From JABMNX01 sp964625905 (lineage in GTDB: Bacteria > Patescibacteriota > Minisyncoccia > Phycocordibacterales > JABMNX01), in assembly GCA_964625905.1 (NCBI GenBank), contig CAZVBS010000002.1, positions 1 through 43,995 of the forward strand: 43,995 nt of DNA, given 5' to 3'. Below, one piece after another: positions 24,170 through 32,622 of the stretch. The first letter of the stretch is position 1, and each line of letters starts with the position of its first letter. The position numbers and the translations under genes are program-made. The notes beneath the pieces are model-generated. The model did no database searches, was not told the DNA's origin, and was given only the letters and a program-made list of their open reading frames with translations.

Positions 24170-26200
24170 TTATAGCACCTCTAAATTAACTCGCTTTAAG
24201 GATAACGCATTGATTACAACTATCACTGTCGATAGACTCATCAATAGAGCACCGACTTCTGGACGTAAAAAGAATCCAAATACCATAAATACTCCAGCCG
24301 CAGCAGGAATGGCAACAATGTTATATCCTAATGCCCACACAAGATTCTGAATCATTTTAGCATATACAGCTTTTGCAAGCATGAGTAATTTAACTATATC
24401 TTTTGGATCACTTCTCATTAGCACTACATCACCTGCTTCTACTGCGACATCAGTACCTGCTCCAATTGCAATACCTACATCTGCTTGAGTAAGAGCTGGT
24501 GCATCATTTACACCATCACCGACCATAAGCACAACATTACCTTTTTCTTGTAATTTTTTTATGTGTGTGTACTTATCTTCAGGAAGGACATTTGCAAAAT
24601 AAGTATCAATATTAAGTCTATTTGCAACACCTCTTGCAACATCTTCATTATCACCAGTAAGCATAGCAACTTTTACACCAAGTTTATGTAATTTCTTTAC
24701 TGCATCGTATGATTCTTTTTTAATCTCATCTGAAAGAGCAATAACCCCAACTATTTTTTTATCACTTGTGATAAATATCGAGGTCTTACCTTCTTCTGAA
24801 AAATCTGAGTAAACTTTCTCAGCTAGATCATTAGATATATTAGTGTCTTTTATTAATGCATAATTTCCAACACTATGATGTACACCATCAACAATACCTT
24901 CAATTCCTTTCCCTGCAATATTTTTAAACTGCTTTGGTTCTTTTAGTTTGATTCCTTTATCTTTTGCATAACGTACAATAGACTGTCCAATTATATGTGA
25001 AGAATGTTGCTCTAAAGAAGCAACTATACTCAATACCTGATCGTCTGTGTGATCATTGAAAGATGTGATGTTTGTAACTCCAAATTTTCCTTTAGTTAGA
25101 GTTCCTGTTTTATCAAATACAACATAATCAGTCTTCTTTATAATTTCAATCTTTGAAAGATCTTTTATAAATACACCGTTTTTCACAGCCAGTGAAGTTG
25201 TTATCGTTGTAACAGTTGGTATAGCTAGCCCAAGAGCATGTGGACAAGCGACAACAAGCACAGTTATAGCAAGTGTTATTGAAAAAACAAATGTCTCTCC
25301 TATAAATACTGACCAAATAAGTATAGTGAGTAACGCGGTGATTCCAGCAATAAAAGTAAGTGCTCCTGCGGCTTTATCTGCTATACGTTGTGATCTTGGT
25401 TTTGTTTTTTGTGCATCTGTAATTAGTTTCTGTATCTGTCCAATAGTAGACTCTTCACCAACACGAGATAAAATTATGGTTAATGATCCATCTAAACATA
25501 TAGAGCCTGCTATAACGATGTCGGCTTTGTTTTTATTTACAGGTTTTGCTTCCCCACTTATAAGAGATTCATCTATATTCGCAGAACCTTCTTTGATAAC
25601 ACCATCTGCTGGTATTTTCTCTCCTGGTTTTACTAATACAATATCACCTTCTTTTAGACTACTAACATCCACATCATTTTCTGTTCCATCAACCAATAAA
25701 TGTGCTTTACTAGGTAAAAGTTTTGCAACTTCTTGAAGTGCATTACCTGCAGATGAGCTTGAGCGTGCCTCAAGATAATGACCAAAAAGAAGCACCCAAA
25801 TAAGGGTAGAGATCTCAATATAAAACTCTGCATTAAGTATTGGTATGAATGTAGATGCGACTGAGAAAAGATATCCGGAACCAACAGCAAGTGATACCAA
25901 AGTCATCATTCCATATTTTCGAGCTTTTATCTCGTGTGAAGCATGCTCAAAAAACACAAAAGCAAATCCAAATATAATAGTTGCGATACCAAGCTGAATC
26001 CATTTACCAAGAGAAAGTGTGTCCATTCCTATGAATCCAGCCATTGTCTCGTTTGTAAATATTAAAGGAATTAGAAGAAATGTTACAATCCAAAACCGTC
26101 GCAGAAATTCCTGCGCTGACCCATGATCCATCCCAGGACTACTAGAATGCCCCACCCCACACGTATCGTGCTGTTTATCACCACAGTGTTCCATTTTCAT
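24170..26200 (-). CDS. copB: Copper-exporting P1B-type ATPase, CopB subtype (CPH)
   Basis: 676 residues. A short Cys/His-rich N-terminus (MKMEHCGDKQHDTCGVGH) replaces a folded metal-binding domain. In order: membrane helices, TGE-like LISGEAKPV, membrane CPHALGLAIP (about 319, the CPH that marks CopB-like pumps), DKTGTLT with the phosphorylated Asp (about 362), the HP pair in the N-domain (QHSSHIIG area), and GDGVNDAPAL. All catalytic motifs are present. CopB-type pumps export Cu(I) or Cu(II) from the cytoplasm. It is in the middle of the csoR-headed operon, 35 bases from a small thioredoxin-like gene. Confidence 0.95.
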   Translation of the reverse strand: MKMEHCGDKQHDTCGVGHSSSPGMDHGSAQEFLRRFWIVTFLLIPLIFTNETMAGFIGMDTLSLGKWIQLGIATIIFGFAFVFFEHASHEIKARKYGMMTLVSLAVGSGYLFSVASTFIPILNAEFYIEISTLIWVLLFGHYLEARSSSSAGNALQEVAKLLPSKAHLLVDGTENDVDVSSLKEGDIVLVKPGEKIPADGVIKEGSANIDESLISGEAKPVNKNKADIVIAGSICLDGSLTIILSRVGEESTIGQIQKLITDAQKTKPRSQRIADKAAGALTFIAGITALLTILIWSVFIGETFVFSITLAITVLVVACPHALGLAIPTVTTITTSLAVKNGVFIKDLSKIEIIKKTDYVVFDKTGTLTKGKFGVTNITSFNDHTDDQVLSIVASLEQHSSHIIGQSIVRYAKDKGIKLKEPKQFKNIAGKGIEGIVDGVHHSVGNYALIKDTNISNDLAEKVYSDFSEEGKTSIFITSDKKIVGVIALSDEIKKESYDAVKKLHKLGVKVAMLTGDNEDVARGVANRLNIDTYFANVLPEDKYTHIKKLQEKGNVVLMVGDGVNDAPALTQADVGIAIGAGTDVAVEAGDVVLMRSDPKDIVKLLMLAKAVYAKMIQNLVWALGYNIVAIPAAAGVFMVFGFFLRPEVGALLMSLSTVIVVINALSLKRVNLEVL

Positions 26201-26234
26201 ATTTTTTATGTGTTATTTTGCTTCTGTTACCTAA

Positions 26235-26501
26235 CTAACTATTGTCTTTTTTTAATTCTTCAAACTTCTCTATAAATTGTTCTTTTGTTGCTCCACCAAA
26301 TGCAAAAAACTCGTCATTAATTAAAATACCTGGACTTGATAAGATTCCATATTTTTTTACCATCTCTTGCCCTTCTGGTGTAACCATATCAACTTCTTCG
26401 AGTGTAATATCAGGATATTCTGTCTTTAATTCTTTAAGTGTTACTTTCACCGCTTTACAGTGAGCACAACCATCAGGACGTATAAGTGTAACTTTTAACA
26501 T
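26235..26501 (-). CDS. Small thioredoxin/glutaredoxin-like protein (CAHC)
   Basis: Eighty-eight residues with a complete thioredoxin-like fold: KVTLIRPDGCAHCKAVKVTLKEL with a CAHC redox or metal motif at the N-terminus of helix 1, then a SSPGILINDEFFAFGG cis-Pro strand. No signal peptide, so it is cytoplasmic. Proteins of this size often reduce or deliver copper to P-type ATPases. The copB gene begins 34 bases downstream of its stop. Confidence 0.85.
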   Translation of the reverse strand: MLKVTLIRPDGCAHCKAVKVTLKELKTEYPDITLEEVDMVTPEGQEMVKKYGILSSPGILINDEFFAFGGATKEQFIEKFEELKKDNS

Positions 26502-26523
26502 AATTTTTATTATTAATTATTAA

Positions 26524-26718
26524 TTATTTTTTTCTAATCAGTTTAGCTAAAATAATAGCAACCGAGATGATTAGGACTGCAATAAATGGACCTACCCATC
26601 CAGCCTCATTTCCAGTAATTTCTTCTCCATGTCCAATACTAGCAAATGTAACATACGAGGAAAGTAAAAAATACATTACTACAATTATAAGTCTTATACT
26701 ATTTGAAATTAACATCAT
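26524..26718 (-). CDS. Small two-helix membrane protein
   Basis: Sixty-four residues: a hydrophobic N-terminal helix or signal (about 8-28), a short outside loop with ASIGHGEEITGNEAGWVG, then a second helix (about 43-60) ending in RKK. No Cys. I do not recognise it. It fits tightly between the CcdA-like gene and the thioredoxin-like gene (9- and 22-base gaps), so it is part of the same operon and perhaps a small subunit of one of them. Confidence 0.65.
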   Translation of the reverse strand: MMLISNSIRLIIVVMYFLLSSYVTFASIGHGEEITGNEAGWVGPFIAVLIISVAIILAKLIRKK

Positions 26719-26727
26719 AAATTATTT

Positions 26728-27705
26728 TTATTTAGTTTCTTTTACATTAGTAGATGACTTTCTAGAACGGATTGCATCCCAAATGATAATTAACCCAATA
26801 ATTCCAGCGAACACTAACCACGGAGTATATCCACCAGCTCCAGGAGGAATACTCAGAGATACCTCAATTGCAGATGATTCTGCGATTCTTGGAAAAGCAG
26901 TCTCTAATCCTCTATTCCATGCTTGATGAATAATAGAGTCCTCAAACCATGCCATTCCAAATACTCCATAGTTGAATATAAATGCACCTAAACCAACCAT
27001 TACCCAAGCAACCCATCGTTTTACTTTTTCTTGATATTCACTTACTTTAGTCATTGCATTAATACCTAGAACAGCAAGTACCACTAGGAATAGAAGTGGA
27101 ACAACTCTACCAAGACCATGTAATGCACCTAAAGATGCGCCAATAGAAGGTTCTCCAATGGTTGCAACATAACCAAACAAAATATAAAACGCTGGATTTG
27201 GACATCCAACACCCGCGTTACCTAAAAAGAAACCTAGGAAAAAGCTACGAATGTAATCATTTTTCCCTTGCAAGGATTTCGGCATGATAGTTTGTTTGAA
27301 CGGAAGCTTAAACTTAATAAGACCAAGTTCAGAAATACCAAACAATAATGCCGCAATACCACCAATTAACAGCATTGCACTAACAATTTTATATAACGCA
27401 ACAAATCCACCAAGCCACCCTAGTACGATACCGTAGATAGTGAATGTAACAATGAGTCCAAAACCAAATGCAAGCGCCATTATAAAACCCTTACCAGCCT
27501 GTCTTGATAAAGCTAATGGCACAATTATAAACACAAGTGGAAATGTGCACGGTAAAACTATCATCGATAGTCCTGCAAGAAATGCTAGCGAATACCCAGG
27601 TATGAACTCTGACGAAGTCATAAAACTAAATATTCCAATGAGTATAACTGACAATAGAAAAAATGCCGAAAATACAAGCCAAATTTTTAATATATTTCCT
27701 TTCAT
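26728..27705 (-). CDS. CcdA/DsbD-like transmembrane thiol carrier
   Basis: About eight hydrophobic helices in 325 residues. The first redox Cys lies in SMIVLPCTFPLVFIIVPLA (about residue 53), the second in FLGNAGVGCPNPAFYILFGY (about 169), the pair that shuttles electrons across the membrane in CcdA and DsbD. A C-terminal extension (about 280-325) contains a Pro/Gly-rich loop and one more helix. It would carry reducing power outward to thioredoxin-like domains. It sits between DUF1573 and a small membrane protein inside the csoR operon. Confidence 0.9.
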   Translation of the reverse strand: MKGNILKIWLVFSAFFLLSVILIGIFSFMTSSEFIPGYSLAFLAGLSMIVLPCTFPLVFIIVPLALSRQAGKGFIMALAFGFGLIVTFTIYGIVLGWLGGFVALYKIVSAMLLIGGIAALLFGISELGLIKFKLPFKQTIMPKSLQGKNDYIRSFFLGFFLGNAGVGCPNPAFYILFGYVATIGEPSIGASLGALHGLGRVVPLLFLVVLAVLGINAMTKVSEYQEKVKRWVAWVMVGLGAFIFNYGVFGMAWFEDSIIHQAWNRGLETAFPRIAESSAIEVSLSIPPGAGGYTPWLVFAGIIGLIIIWDAIRSRKSSTNVKETK

Positions 27706-27734
27706 AAAATAATTTGTGAAAAACCTAACAAATC

Positions 27735-28199
27735 TTATTTAATAACATTAGCTACAAAAACAACTCTTACCTCAGGTGTCTCTGTTGAGTTTGTCTTTAA
27801 AAGAACTTCTCTCTTTATCTTTCCAACACCATTAGGGCCATGAGCAAGAGGATCAAATGTAGTTGTAAGAATCTTTTTTTTTCCAGCAGGTACAACAACC
27901 GTCTTTCCAGAACTCTCGTGCATACCAAACTCTAAACCATCTATCTCTCCTTCGGTGCACATACAGCTTGTTACACCAGACAAAATAACAACGTCTTCTG
28001 TTCCATTGTTTTCAAGTATGTATGTTGTACTAACTTTTCCATCAAATATATTTATGTCACCAAAATCATGAGATGATTCAATAATAGTAATTGCAGATGC
28101 TACTTCTACAAGACCTGAAATCTTGTCATCTGAAACATTAAAAGAAAAAAGTACTAATAAAACTAATAATATAGCTACACCTGTTATATATTTACTCAT
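27735..28199 (-). CDS. DUF1573 domain protein with signal anchor
   Basis: One N-terminal hydrophobic helix (about 5-22), then a single ~110-residue DUF1573 immunoglobulin-like domain: SSHDFGDINIFDGKVSTTYILENNGTEDVVI followed by a CMC motif (VTSCMCTEG). The C-terminal strand LKTNSTETPEVRVVFVANV is typical. The function of DUF1573 is unknown, but the Cys pair in an exported domain could bind metal or form a disulfide. It follows a rhodanese-DUF1573 protein by 32 bases. Confidence 0.88.
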   Translation of the reverse strand: MSKYITGVAILLVLLVLFSFNVSDDKISGLVEVASAITIIESSHDFGDINIFDGKVSTTYILENNGTEDVVILSGVTSCMCTEGEIDGLEFGMHESSGKTVVVPAGKKKILTTTFDPLAHGPNGVGKIKREVLLKTNSTETPEVRVVFVANVIK

Positions 28200-28231
28200 A
28201 TGTCTTTAAAATTATTTTAAAAATTAATTAA

Positions 28232-29089
28232 CTACTCTCCTTCTCTTATATCAACACTTATAACAACTTCTGCTTCTGTATTATTTCTATCATTTGTTTG
28301 AATAAATACAGTACGCTTAAATCTACCAACAGGTTCTTCGTGGAAATTTGGGTCAAAGACTACTGTTAATATAGCTTTACTATCAACCTCTATTTCTGTT
28401 TTTGATATTGTTGCAGTAGTACAACTACAACTTGTCATAATATCACCTATCTTTAATGTTTCTGTTCCTATATTTTCAACTTCAAATGTTTCCTCGACAG
28501 TACCGCCATATTGAGAGATAACTCCAAAATCATGAGAATCTTTACTCAATGAAATACGAGGTCCGTATGTAGAAGTATCTGATTTTGTTTCTTTAGTAAT
28601 GACACGTTCCACATATTCACCAGATTCAGTGAATGGATAATTATCTTCTTCGTAGTGGATAATCCCACCTGAAACACTTTTAATATTTGTATATCCAAGA
28701 GAATTCATTATGTTATAAGCAGTTTGACTTCTACCACCACTACGACAATAAATGATTATCTCTCTGTCTTTTGAATCTTTACCTAGTCCAATCTCTGCAA
28801 GTGTTTTCTCTGATAATTCCTGAACTGGCAGAAGTACAGCACCCTTCAAATGAATTTCTTCATACTCTTCTAGTGTTCGTACATCTAGCAAAACAAAGTC
28901 TTCATTATTTTTTATTTTATCGGCTACAATACCAGGATAAATTTCGTAACTTTCTACTACTTCATCTTTGTAATGTCCTTCATTAGTTTTCGTATTGTTG
29001 TTCATATTTGTAAATATAAAATACCCAGCTAAAACAATGATGGCTATTAAAATTATAATATTATTTATGTTTAAATGTTGTGATGTCAT
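28232..29089 (-). CDS. Exported rhodanese-DUF1573 fusion
   Basis: N-terminal membrane anchor (about 10-28); then a rhodanese domain (about 50-155) with DVRTLEEYEEIHLKGAVLLP and the active-site loop IIYCRSGGRSQTA, complete with Cys; then a DUF1573 domain (about 180-285) with SHDFGVISQYGGTVEETFEVENIGTE and the TSCSCTTA pair. Rhodaneses transfer sulfane sulfur; one placed outside the membrane beside a Cys-pair domain suggests sulfur or copper handling in the envelope. The start is 7 bases downstream of csoR, so it is second in the operon. Confidence 0.9.
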   Translation of the reverse strand: MTSQHLNINNIIILIAIIVLAGYFIFTNMNNNTKTNEGHYKDEVVESYEIYPGIVADKIKNNEDFVLLDVRTLEEYEEIHLKGAVLLPVQELSEKTLAEIGLGKDSKDREIIIYCRSGGRSQTAYNIMNSLGYTNIKSVSGGIIHYEEDNYPFTESGEYVERVITKETKSDTSTYGPRISLSKDSHDFGVISQYGGTVEETFEVENIGTETLKIGDIMTSCSCTTATISKTEIEVDSKAILTVVFDPNFHEEPVGRFKRTVFIQTNDRNNTEAEVVISVDIREGE

Positions 29090-29096
29090 TTTGTTT

Positions 29097-29366
29097 TTAT
29101 TTCTTTTTTGATAATTTATACACTAATAATATTTCATCTATTGCACGTTTATGCTTTCCTTCTTTTATTTGATCAATCACATGTGTAGATAAGTGATTTT
29201 CAAGCATCATATCTTCAATCGATGAAAGAGCATTTCGTACTGCAGACGTCTGTGTTATGACATCAACACAATATTCCTCCGTATCAATCATGTTACGAAG
29301 TCCTCTCACTTGCCCTTCAATTATTTTCAATCTTCGTTGTAGTTTTTTCTTTATTTCTTTTCTCAT
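29097..29366 (-). CDS. CsoR/RcnR-family metal-sensing repressor, C-H-H ligand set
   Basis: All-helical 89-residue repressor of the CsoR/RcnR/FrmR family: RRLKIIEGQVRGLRNMI is the family DNA-binding helix, and the metal ligands align as Cys33, His58 and His62, the spacing of copper CsoR (Cys-His-Cys) but with His in the last position. The frame opens at 29387, but that start lies within the operator, so ATG 29366 is chosen. It is the first gene of the leftward operon and divergent from DUF5676-DUF302, so it most likely controls both. Metal loading would release the operator. Copper is favoured by the copB gene; other metals or a thiol signal cannot be excluded. Confidence 0.92.
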   Translation of the reverse strand: MRKEIKKKLQRRLKIIEGQVRGLRNMIDTEEYCVDVITQTSAVRNALSSIEDMMLENHLSTHVIDQIKEGKHKRAIDEILLVYKLSKKK

Positions 29367-29373
29367 ATTGGTG

Positions 29374-29395
29374 TATAATACCCCCATAGGGTATA
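29374..29395. promoter_or_regulatory. CsoR-type operator overlapping divergent promoters
   Basis: ATACCC-CCATA-GGGTAT (29378-29394) is the classical CsoR operator pattern. On the minus strand it fills the spacer between TTGACT and TATTAT, which precedes csoR by 8 bases. On the plus strand a TATAAT (29374-29379) overlaps its left side. Binding would silence both directions. Confidence 0.85.
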
Positions 29396-29456
29396 AAGAG
29401 TCAACCCTTTTAATTGTAGAAAGGTAAATTTATTATAAAAATAATAGGAAAACATT

Positions 29457-29708
29457 ATGCAAAAATTAAATGCACGTGCTCTTGGATACGCTGGAGCATC
29501 TATATCGGTAGTATGTATGTTGTTTTTTGGAGTACTTGGCAACCTAGGCTTTTATACAGGCGCAATTGCTATGATGTCCGAGTGGCATGTATTTTTCTCG
29601 CTCTCAGTAGGAGGTATTATTGGTGGTATGATTGAAGCGGCAGTCTGGAGTTTTGCGATTCTCTGGGTTTTCGGTTGGCTATACAACAAATTCGTAACAA
29701 ATGAATAA
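29457..29708 (+). CDS. DUF5676-like small membrane protein
   Basis: Eighty-three residues with two hydrophobic helices (about 10-35 and 46-75) separated by a short polar loop; starts MQKLNARALGYAGASIS, as DUF5676 members do. A Shine-Dalgarno AGGA stands 8 bases before the ATG. Function unknown; members often neighbour metal resistance genes and DUF302. First gene of the rightward transcript from the CsoR operator. Confidence 0.8.
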   Translation: MQKLNARALGYAGASISVVCMLFFGVLGNLGFYTGAIAMMSEWHVFFSLSVGGIIGGMIEAAVWSFAILWVFGWLYNKFVTNE

Positions 29709-29714
29709 AATAAT

Positions 29715-30098
29715 ATGAAATATGGATATACAAAGAAAGTACCACTTCCATTTGAGGAAGCGGTTATAAAAGTAAAAGAAGAACTTGAAACCGAAGGTTT
29801 TGGTGTACTCACCGAGATAGATGTTAAAGCAACAATGAAGAAGAAACTTAATGTTGATTATGACAACTACATTATTCTTGGAGCATGCAACCCACAGTTT
29901 GCACACAAAGCTCTTCAAGAAGAAAAAGAAATAGGACTATTGCTACCGTGTAATATCATAGTATACGAGGACAATTCCGACGTTTATGTTTCTGCTATTT
30001 TGCCATCTTCCGCTATGAGTATTGTAGAAAGTACAAAATTAGCTGAGATATCAAAAGATGTAGAAAAAAGTCTCAAATCAGTAATTGATTCCATTTAA
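29715..30098 (+). CDS. DUF302 domain protein
   Basis: One DUF302 domain spans most of the 127 residues: VPLPFEEAVIKVKEELETEGFGVLTEIDVKATMKKKL, YIILGACNPQFAHKALQEEKEIGLLLPCNIIVYED, and a C-terminal helix. There is no signal peptide, so cytoplasmic. The conserved ACNP and LPCN Cys could bind a metal. It follows the DUF5676 gene at 6 bases, and the pair is divergent from csoR, which suggests copper- or sulfur-stress control. The biochemical function of DUF302 is not known to me. Confidence 0.9.
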   Translation: MKYGYTKKVPLPFEEAVIKVKEELETEGFGVLTEIDVKATMKKKLNVDYDNYIILGACNPQFAHKALQEEKEIGLLLPCNIIVYEDNSDVYVSAILPSSAMSIVESTKLAEISKDVEKSLKSVIDSI

Positions 30099-30137
30099 AG
30101 TACTCAATTGACTGAATAAATACCAATATAGAGATAT

Positions 30138-30173
30138 AAAATAAACGGCCAGAGCACTCTGGCTGTTTATTTT
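30138..30173. terminator. 36-nt palindrome (GGCCAGAGCACTCTGGCT core) after DUF302
   Basis: Arms of 17 bases with one G-T mismatch and a T run afterwards on the plus strand. Same design as the palindromes at 3251 and 35043. Terminates the DUF5676-DUF302 transcript. Confidence 0.85.
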
Positions 30174-30276
30174 TTATTACAAGTAGATATATTCCTTTTA
30201 TTTACCACATATAGAAATATATCTAACTAAAATCAACCCTACTATAATTAATCTATAAAATACTATAAGGAAAATA

Positions 30277-30322
30277 AAACCCTGCCAAAAATATTCTTAA
30301 AAGAATATTTTCAGTAGGGTTT
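30277..30322 (-). terminator. Long hairpin downstream of the 208-aa gene
   Basis: Outer AAACCCTG/AGTAGGGTTT and inner AAAATATTCTT/AAGAATATTTT arms on either side of a short loop, 22 bases past the stop codon. Confidence 0.6.
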
Positions 30323-30343
30323 AGTTGTTCAACGTAAACGTCG

Positions 30344-30970
30344 TTATGATATCAAGACATCCTCGTGACCGACGACAGCACATTCACCAATGATATAGTC
30401 TTCCTTATCTTTATCAAAATATTTTTTGAGAGTCATCATGGCAAAATAAGAACTTGGTTTTATGCAACCTTCACCGTAGACCAAAAAGATGCAATGTAAT
30501 CTACCGCAATCACCACAATTCCTTTCAATATTATCTTCCTGATCAGGAATATTGGATACGACGCCTTTGCCGTAATGCTTTATCTTCGGAACAAATTTTA
30601 AGTCAGTTGCAAGAACTTCAAAACCTGTATCACTTATAGACGCACATACTTTACGTCCAGACATCAAAGAAAGAGACTGTGCTAAAGTCATACTGACACT
30701 TGTTGCACCTGATGCGCCAACAAGAAGATTTCTCTCACCACCACAAGAATCGTTTGTATAGTAGTGCAAGATGAAATCTGACGCCTTGTCTATTTTAAGA
30801 GAAAAGAATCCATCTCTGGATTCCATTCTACATGGAATTCCATTCATCTTCTCGAAGCTTTTCAGGATTTCTGATAAAATAGAAACGTTGTTGCTGTTGC
30901 TTCGAACGATCATACATTCTCGGTTTGTGTAACTTCCGTTAAAAACAAGAGTTCCGTTAAATGATGGCAT
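30344..30970 (-). CDS. Hypothetical protein, 208 aa, Cys-rich C-terminus
   Basis: Not recognised. Mixed alpha/beta composition without membrane helices; the N-terminal part has an IVRSNSNNVSILSEILKSFEKMNG helix and a central GASGATSVSMTLAQSLSLMSG. Near the C-terminus ERNCGDCGRLHCIFLVYGEGC clusters four Cys and one His, able to bind zinc or a metal cluster. A Shine-Dalgarno AAGGA precedes the ATG by 9 bases. Its composition and signals are like the 107-, 152- and 94-residue unknown genes and the pyr genes, and unlike the leaderless core genes. It stands alone between hairpins. Confidence 0.6.
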   Translation of the reverse strand: MPSFNGTLVFNGSYTNRECMIVRSNSNNVSILSEILKSFEKMNGIPCRMESRDGFFSLKIDKASDFILHYYTNDSCGGERNLLVGASGATSVSMTLAQSLSLMSGRKVCASISDTGFEVLATDLKFVPKIKHYGKGVVSNIPDQEDNIERNCGDCGRLHCIFLVYGEGCIKPSSYFAMMTLKKYFDKDKEDYIIGECAVVGHEDVLIS

Positions 30971-31070
30971 TGTTTTCTATCCTTTTTCTTTGTTTGATTA
31001 CGATGTACAAAATAAAACTGTATGAAAATTAACATACAAAATAGAATATGTCAATATTAATGAAATATAT

Positions 31071-31313
31071 CTACCCTATTAAAACTAATTTTTTATCTCT
31101 GGTCATTCTTTTTATTTCCGCTTCCCTACTCCTAGCTTCTGCGACGTCTCTAACTTTCTCTTTATAAACCAACACAACAGGACGACGTGCTTTTGTATAT
31201 TTAGCACCACACTTTAACTCATTATGTTCATGGAGTCTTTTTTCTAAATCTAAAGTTGAGCCAGTGTATAGTGTGCCGTCACCGCACTTTAAAATGTAAA
31301 CTGTGTATTTCAT
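31071..31313 (-). CDS. GIY-YIG nuclease domain protein (YhbQ-like)
   Basis: Single 80-residue GIY-YIG domain: KYTVYILKCGDGTLYTGSTLDLEKRLHEHN holds the two strand motifs (VYIL, LYTGST) and the conserved Arg; the KEKVRDVAEARSREAEIKRM helix carries the catalytic Glu. Such stand-alone domains nick or bind branched DNA. It is monocistronic, downstream of the 208-residue gene's promoter region. Confidence 0.9.
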   Translation of the reverse strand: MKYTVYILKCGDGTLYTGSTLDLEKRLHEHNELKCGAKYTKARRPVVLVYKEKVRDVAEARSREAEIKRMTRDKKLVLIG

Positions 31314-31338
31314 GAGTTAAATTGTAACAAAAAGAAAG

Positions 31339-31365
31339 ACGACGCCAAGCACAGCTTGACGTCGT
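31339..31365 (-). terminator. Terminator after pyrC
   Basis: ACGACG-CAAGC/GCTTG-CGTCGT stem with one A-C bulge and a 3-base loop, 13 bases past the pyrC stop. Confidence 0.75.
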
Positions 31366-31378
31366 AATTTTCTAGCCT

Positions 31379-32460
31379 TTAGTCGACCATCTTCCATTCA
31401 ATTTCCTCACCGAGGAAAAACGGTTGGATTTGCCCTTCTTCATACCAGCTATTACGAGCTGTTTTAACACAAACAGTGATAAGACTCTCCTCCACCCAAG
31501 GTTCACGTCGCAAGGTAACCTTTTCTTTTGAAGGTTCGAACCCATAAAATCTAGGGCCATTAAGCGACATAAATGCCTCAAAATGTTCAAGGGCTCCTGC
31601 TTTGTCAAAAACAGTTGCATAGAGCTCAAGAGCAGAATATATACCACCTGGGCAACACTCAACCTCTTTCTTTCCTTTGAGGTGAGGAGCTGAGTCTGTG
31701 CCACAGAAAATGTTTGGCCTTCCAGAAATAACAGCATCGATCAAAGCAGTCCTGTTATCCTTTCGCTTTACAACAGGAAGGCAAAATAGATGCGGTCGCA
31801 AACCACCCCTAAACAAATCGTCTCGTGTAATCAAGAGATGGTGCGCTGTAACGGTCGCAGCGAGTTTCCCACTCGTGTCGTTTATCACATAATCAACCGC
31901 TTCTTTGGTTGTAATATGTTCAAACACAATACGTAAGTCAGGAAACGAATCACGAAGAGGCTTAAGGACCTTCTCGATAAAGACAGCTCACGATCAAACG
32001 GATCAACTTCGACACCGTCATCAAATACAACTTCGCCATGCATCAACAACGGCATCTCAAATTTTTCCATAGCTTTCAAGACGTCACCGATTTTATTGAT
32101 ATCAGTAACGCCATGTTCTGAGTTTGTCGTCGCGTTTGCAGGGTAAAGCTTTGCTGCAACCCACCTTTCATTATGTAATCCCCAAAGGAGCTCACCACGG
32201 TTTGCGTCGTCCGTAAGGTATGTCGTCATAAGTGGCTTAAAGGTACTACCTTCTGGAAGAGCAGACATGATTTCTGCTTTATACATATCTGCTTGTGGCG
32301 GAGTCGTAATCGGCGGTGTAAGATTTGGCATGATTATTGCAGAAGCAAATTGTCGCGCAGTATGCCCTATTACCGCTTTGAGAATATTCCCGTCTCGTAC
32401 ATGAAGATGTGCATCAAGTGGCTTAATAATTGACACTTCGTCAGTTTCCGATTCACTCAT
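31379..32460 (-). pseudogene. pyrC: Dihydroorotase, interrupted by a frameshift near 31987
   Basis: Dihydroorotase of the PyrC (type II) class makes dihydroorotate from carbamoyl-aspartate in pyrimidine synthesis. The 5' frame (32460 to about 31987) has the metal-binding DAHLHVRDG, PNLTPP, KLYPANATTNSEHGV (carbamylated Lys) and LLMHGEV; it then derails after FDREL. The second frame, from about 31990 to 31379, continues with FEHITTKEAV, TVTAHHLL, and the metal Asp in FCGTDSAPH. Re-inserting one G in GAGCTGTC rejoins them as EAVFIEKVLKPLRD, matching the family. Total length would be ~360. Strong Shine-Dalgarno (AAGGAG). Either real decay or a base-calling loss. Confidence 0.88.
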
Positions 32461-32564
32461 TTTCCCGTCTCCTTATTTTCAGTGACTAATTAAACGTAAT
32501 GATAATGATCTTATAATCTAAAGCGAGTGTATCAAGATTCTATTTTGATAGCAAACGTTATAGA

Positions 32565-32605
32565 AAAATAAAAAATCGGCATCTCGCATGAAACGAGATG
32601 CCGAC
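32565..32605 (-). terminator. Terminator after pyrD
   Basis: Eleven-base stem TCGGCATCTCG/CGAGATGCCGA with a 7-base loop and a minus-side T run, 18 bases past the pyrD stop. Confidence 0.88.
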
Positions 32606-32622
32606 ATAATACAACTTTTTTA

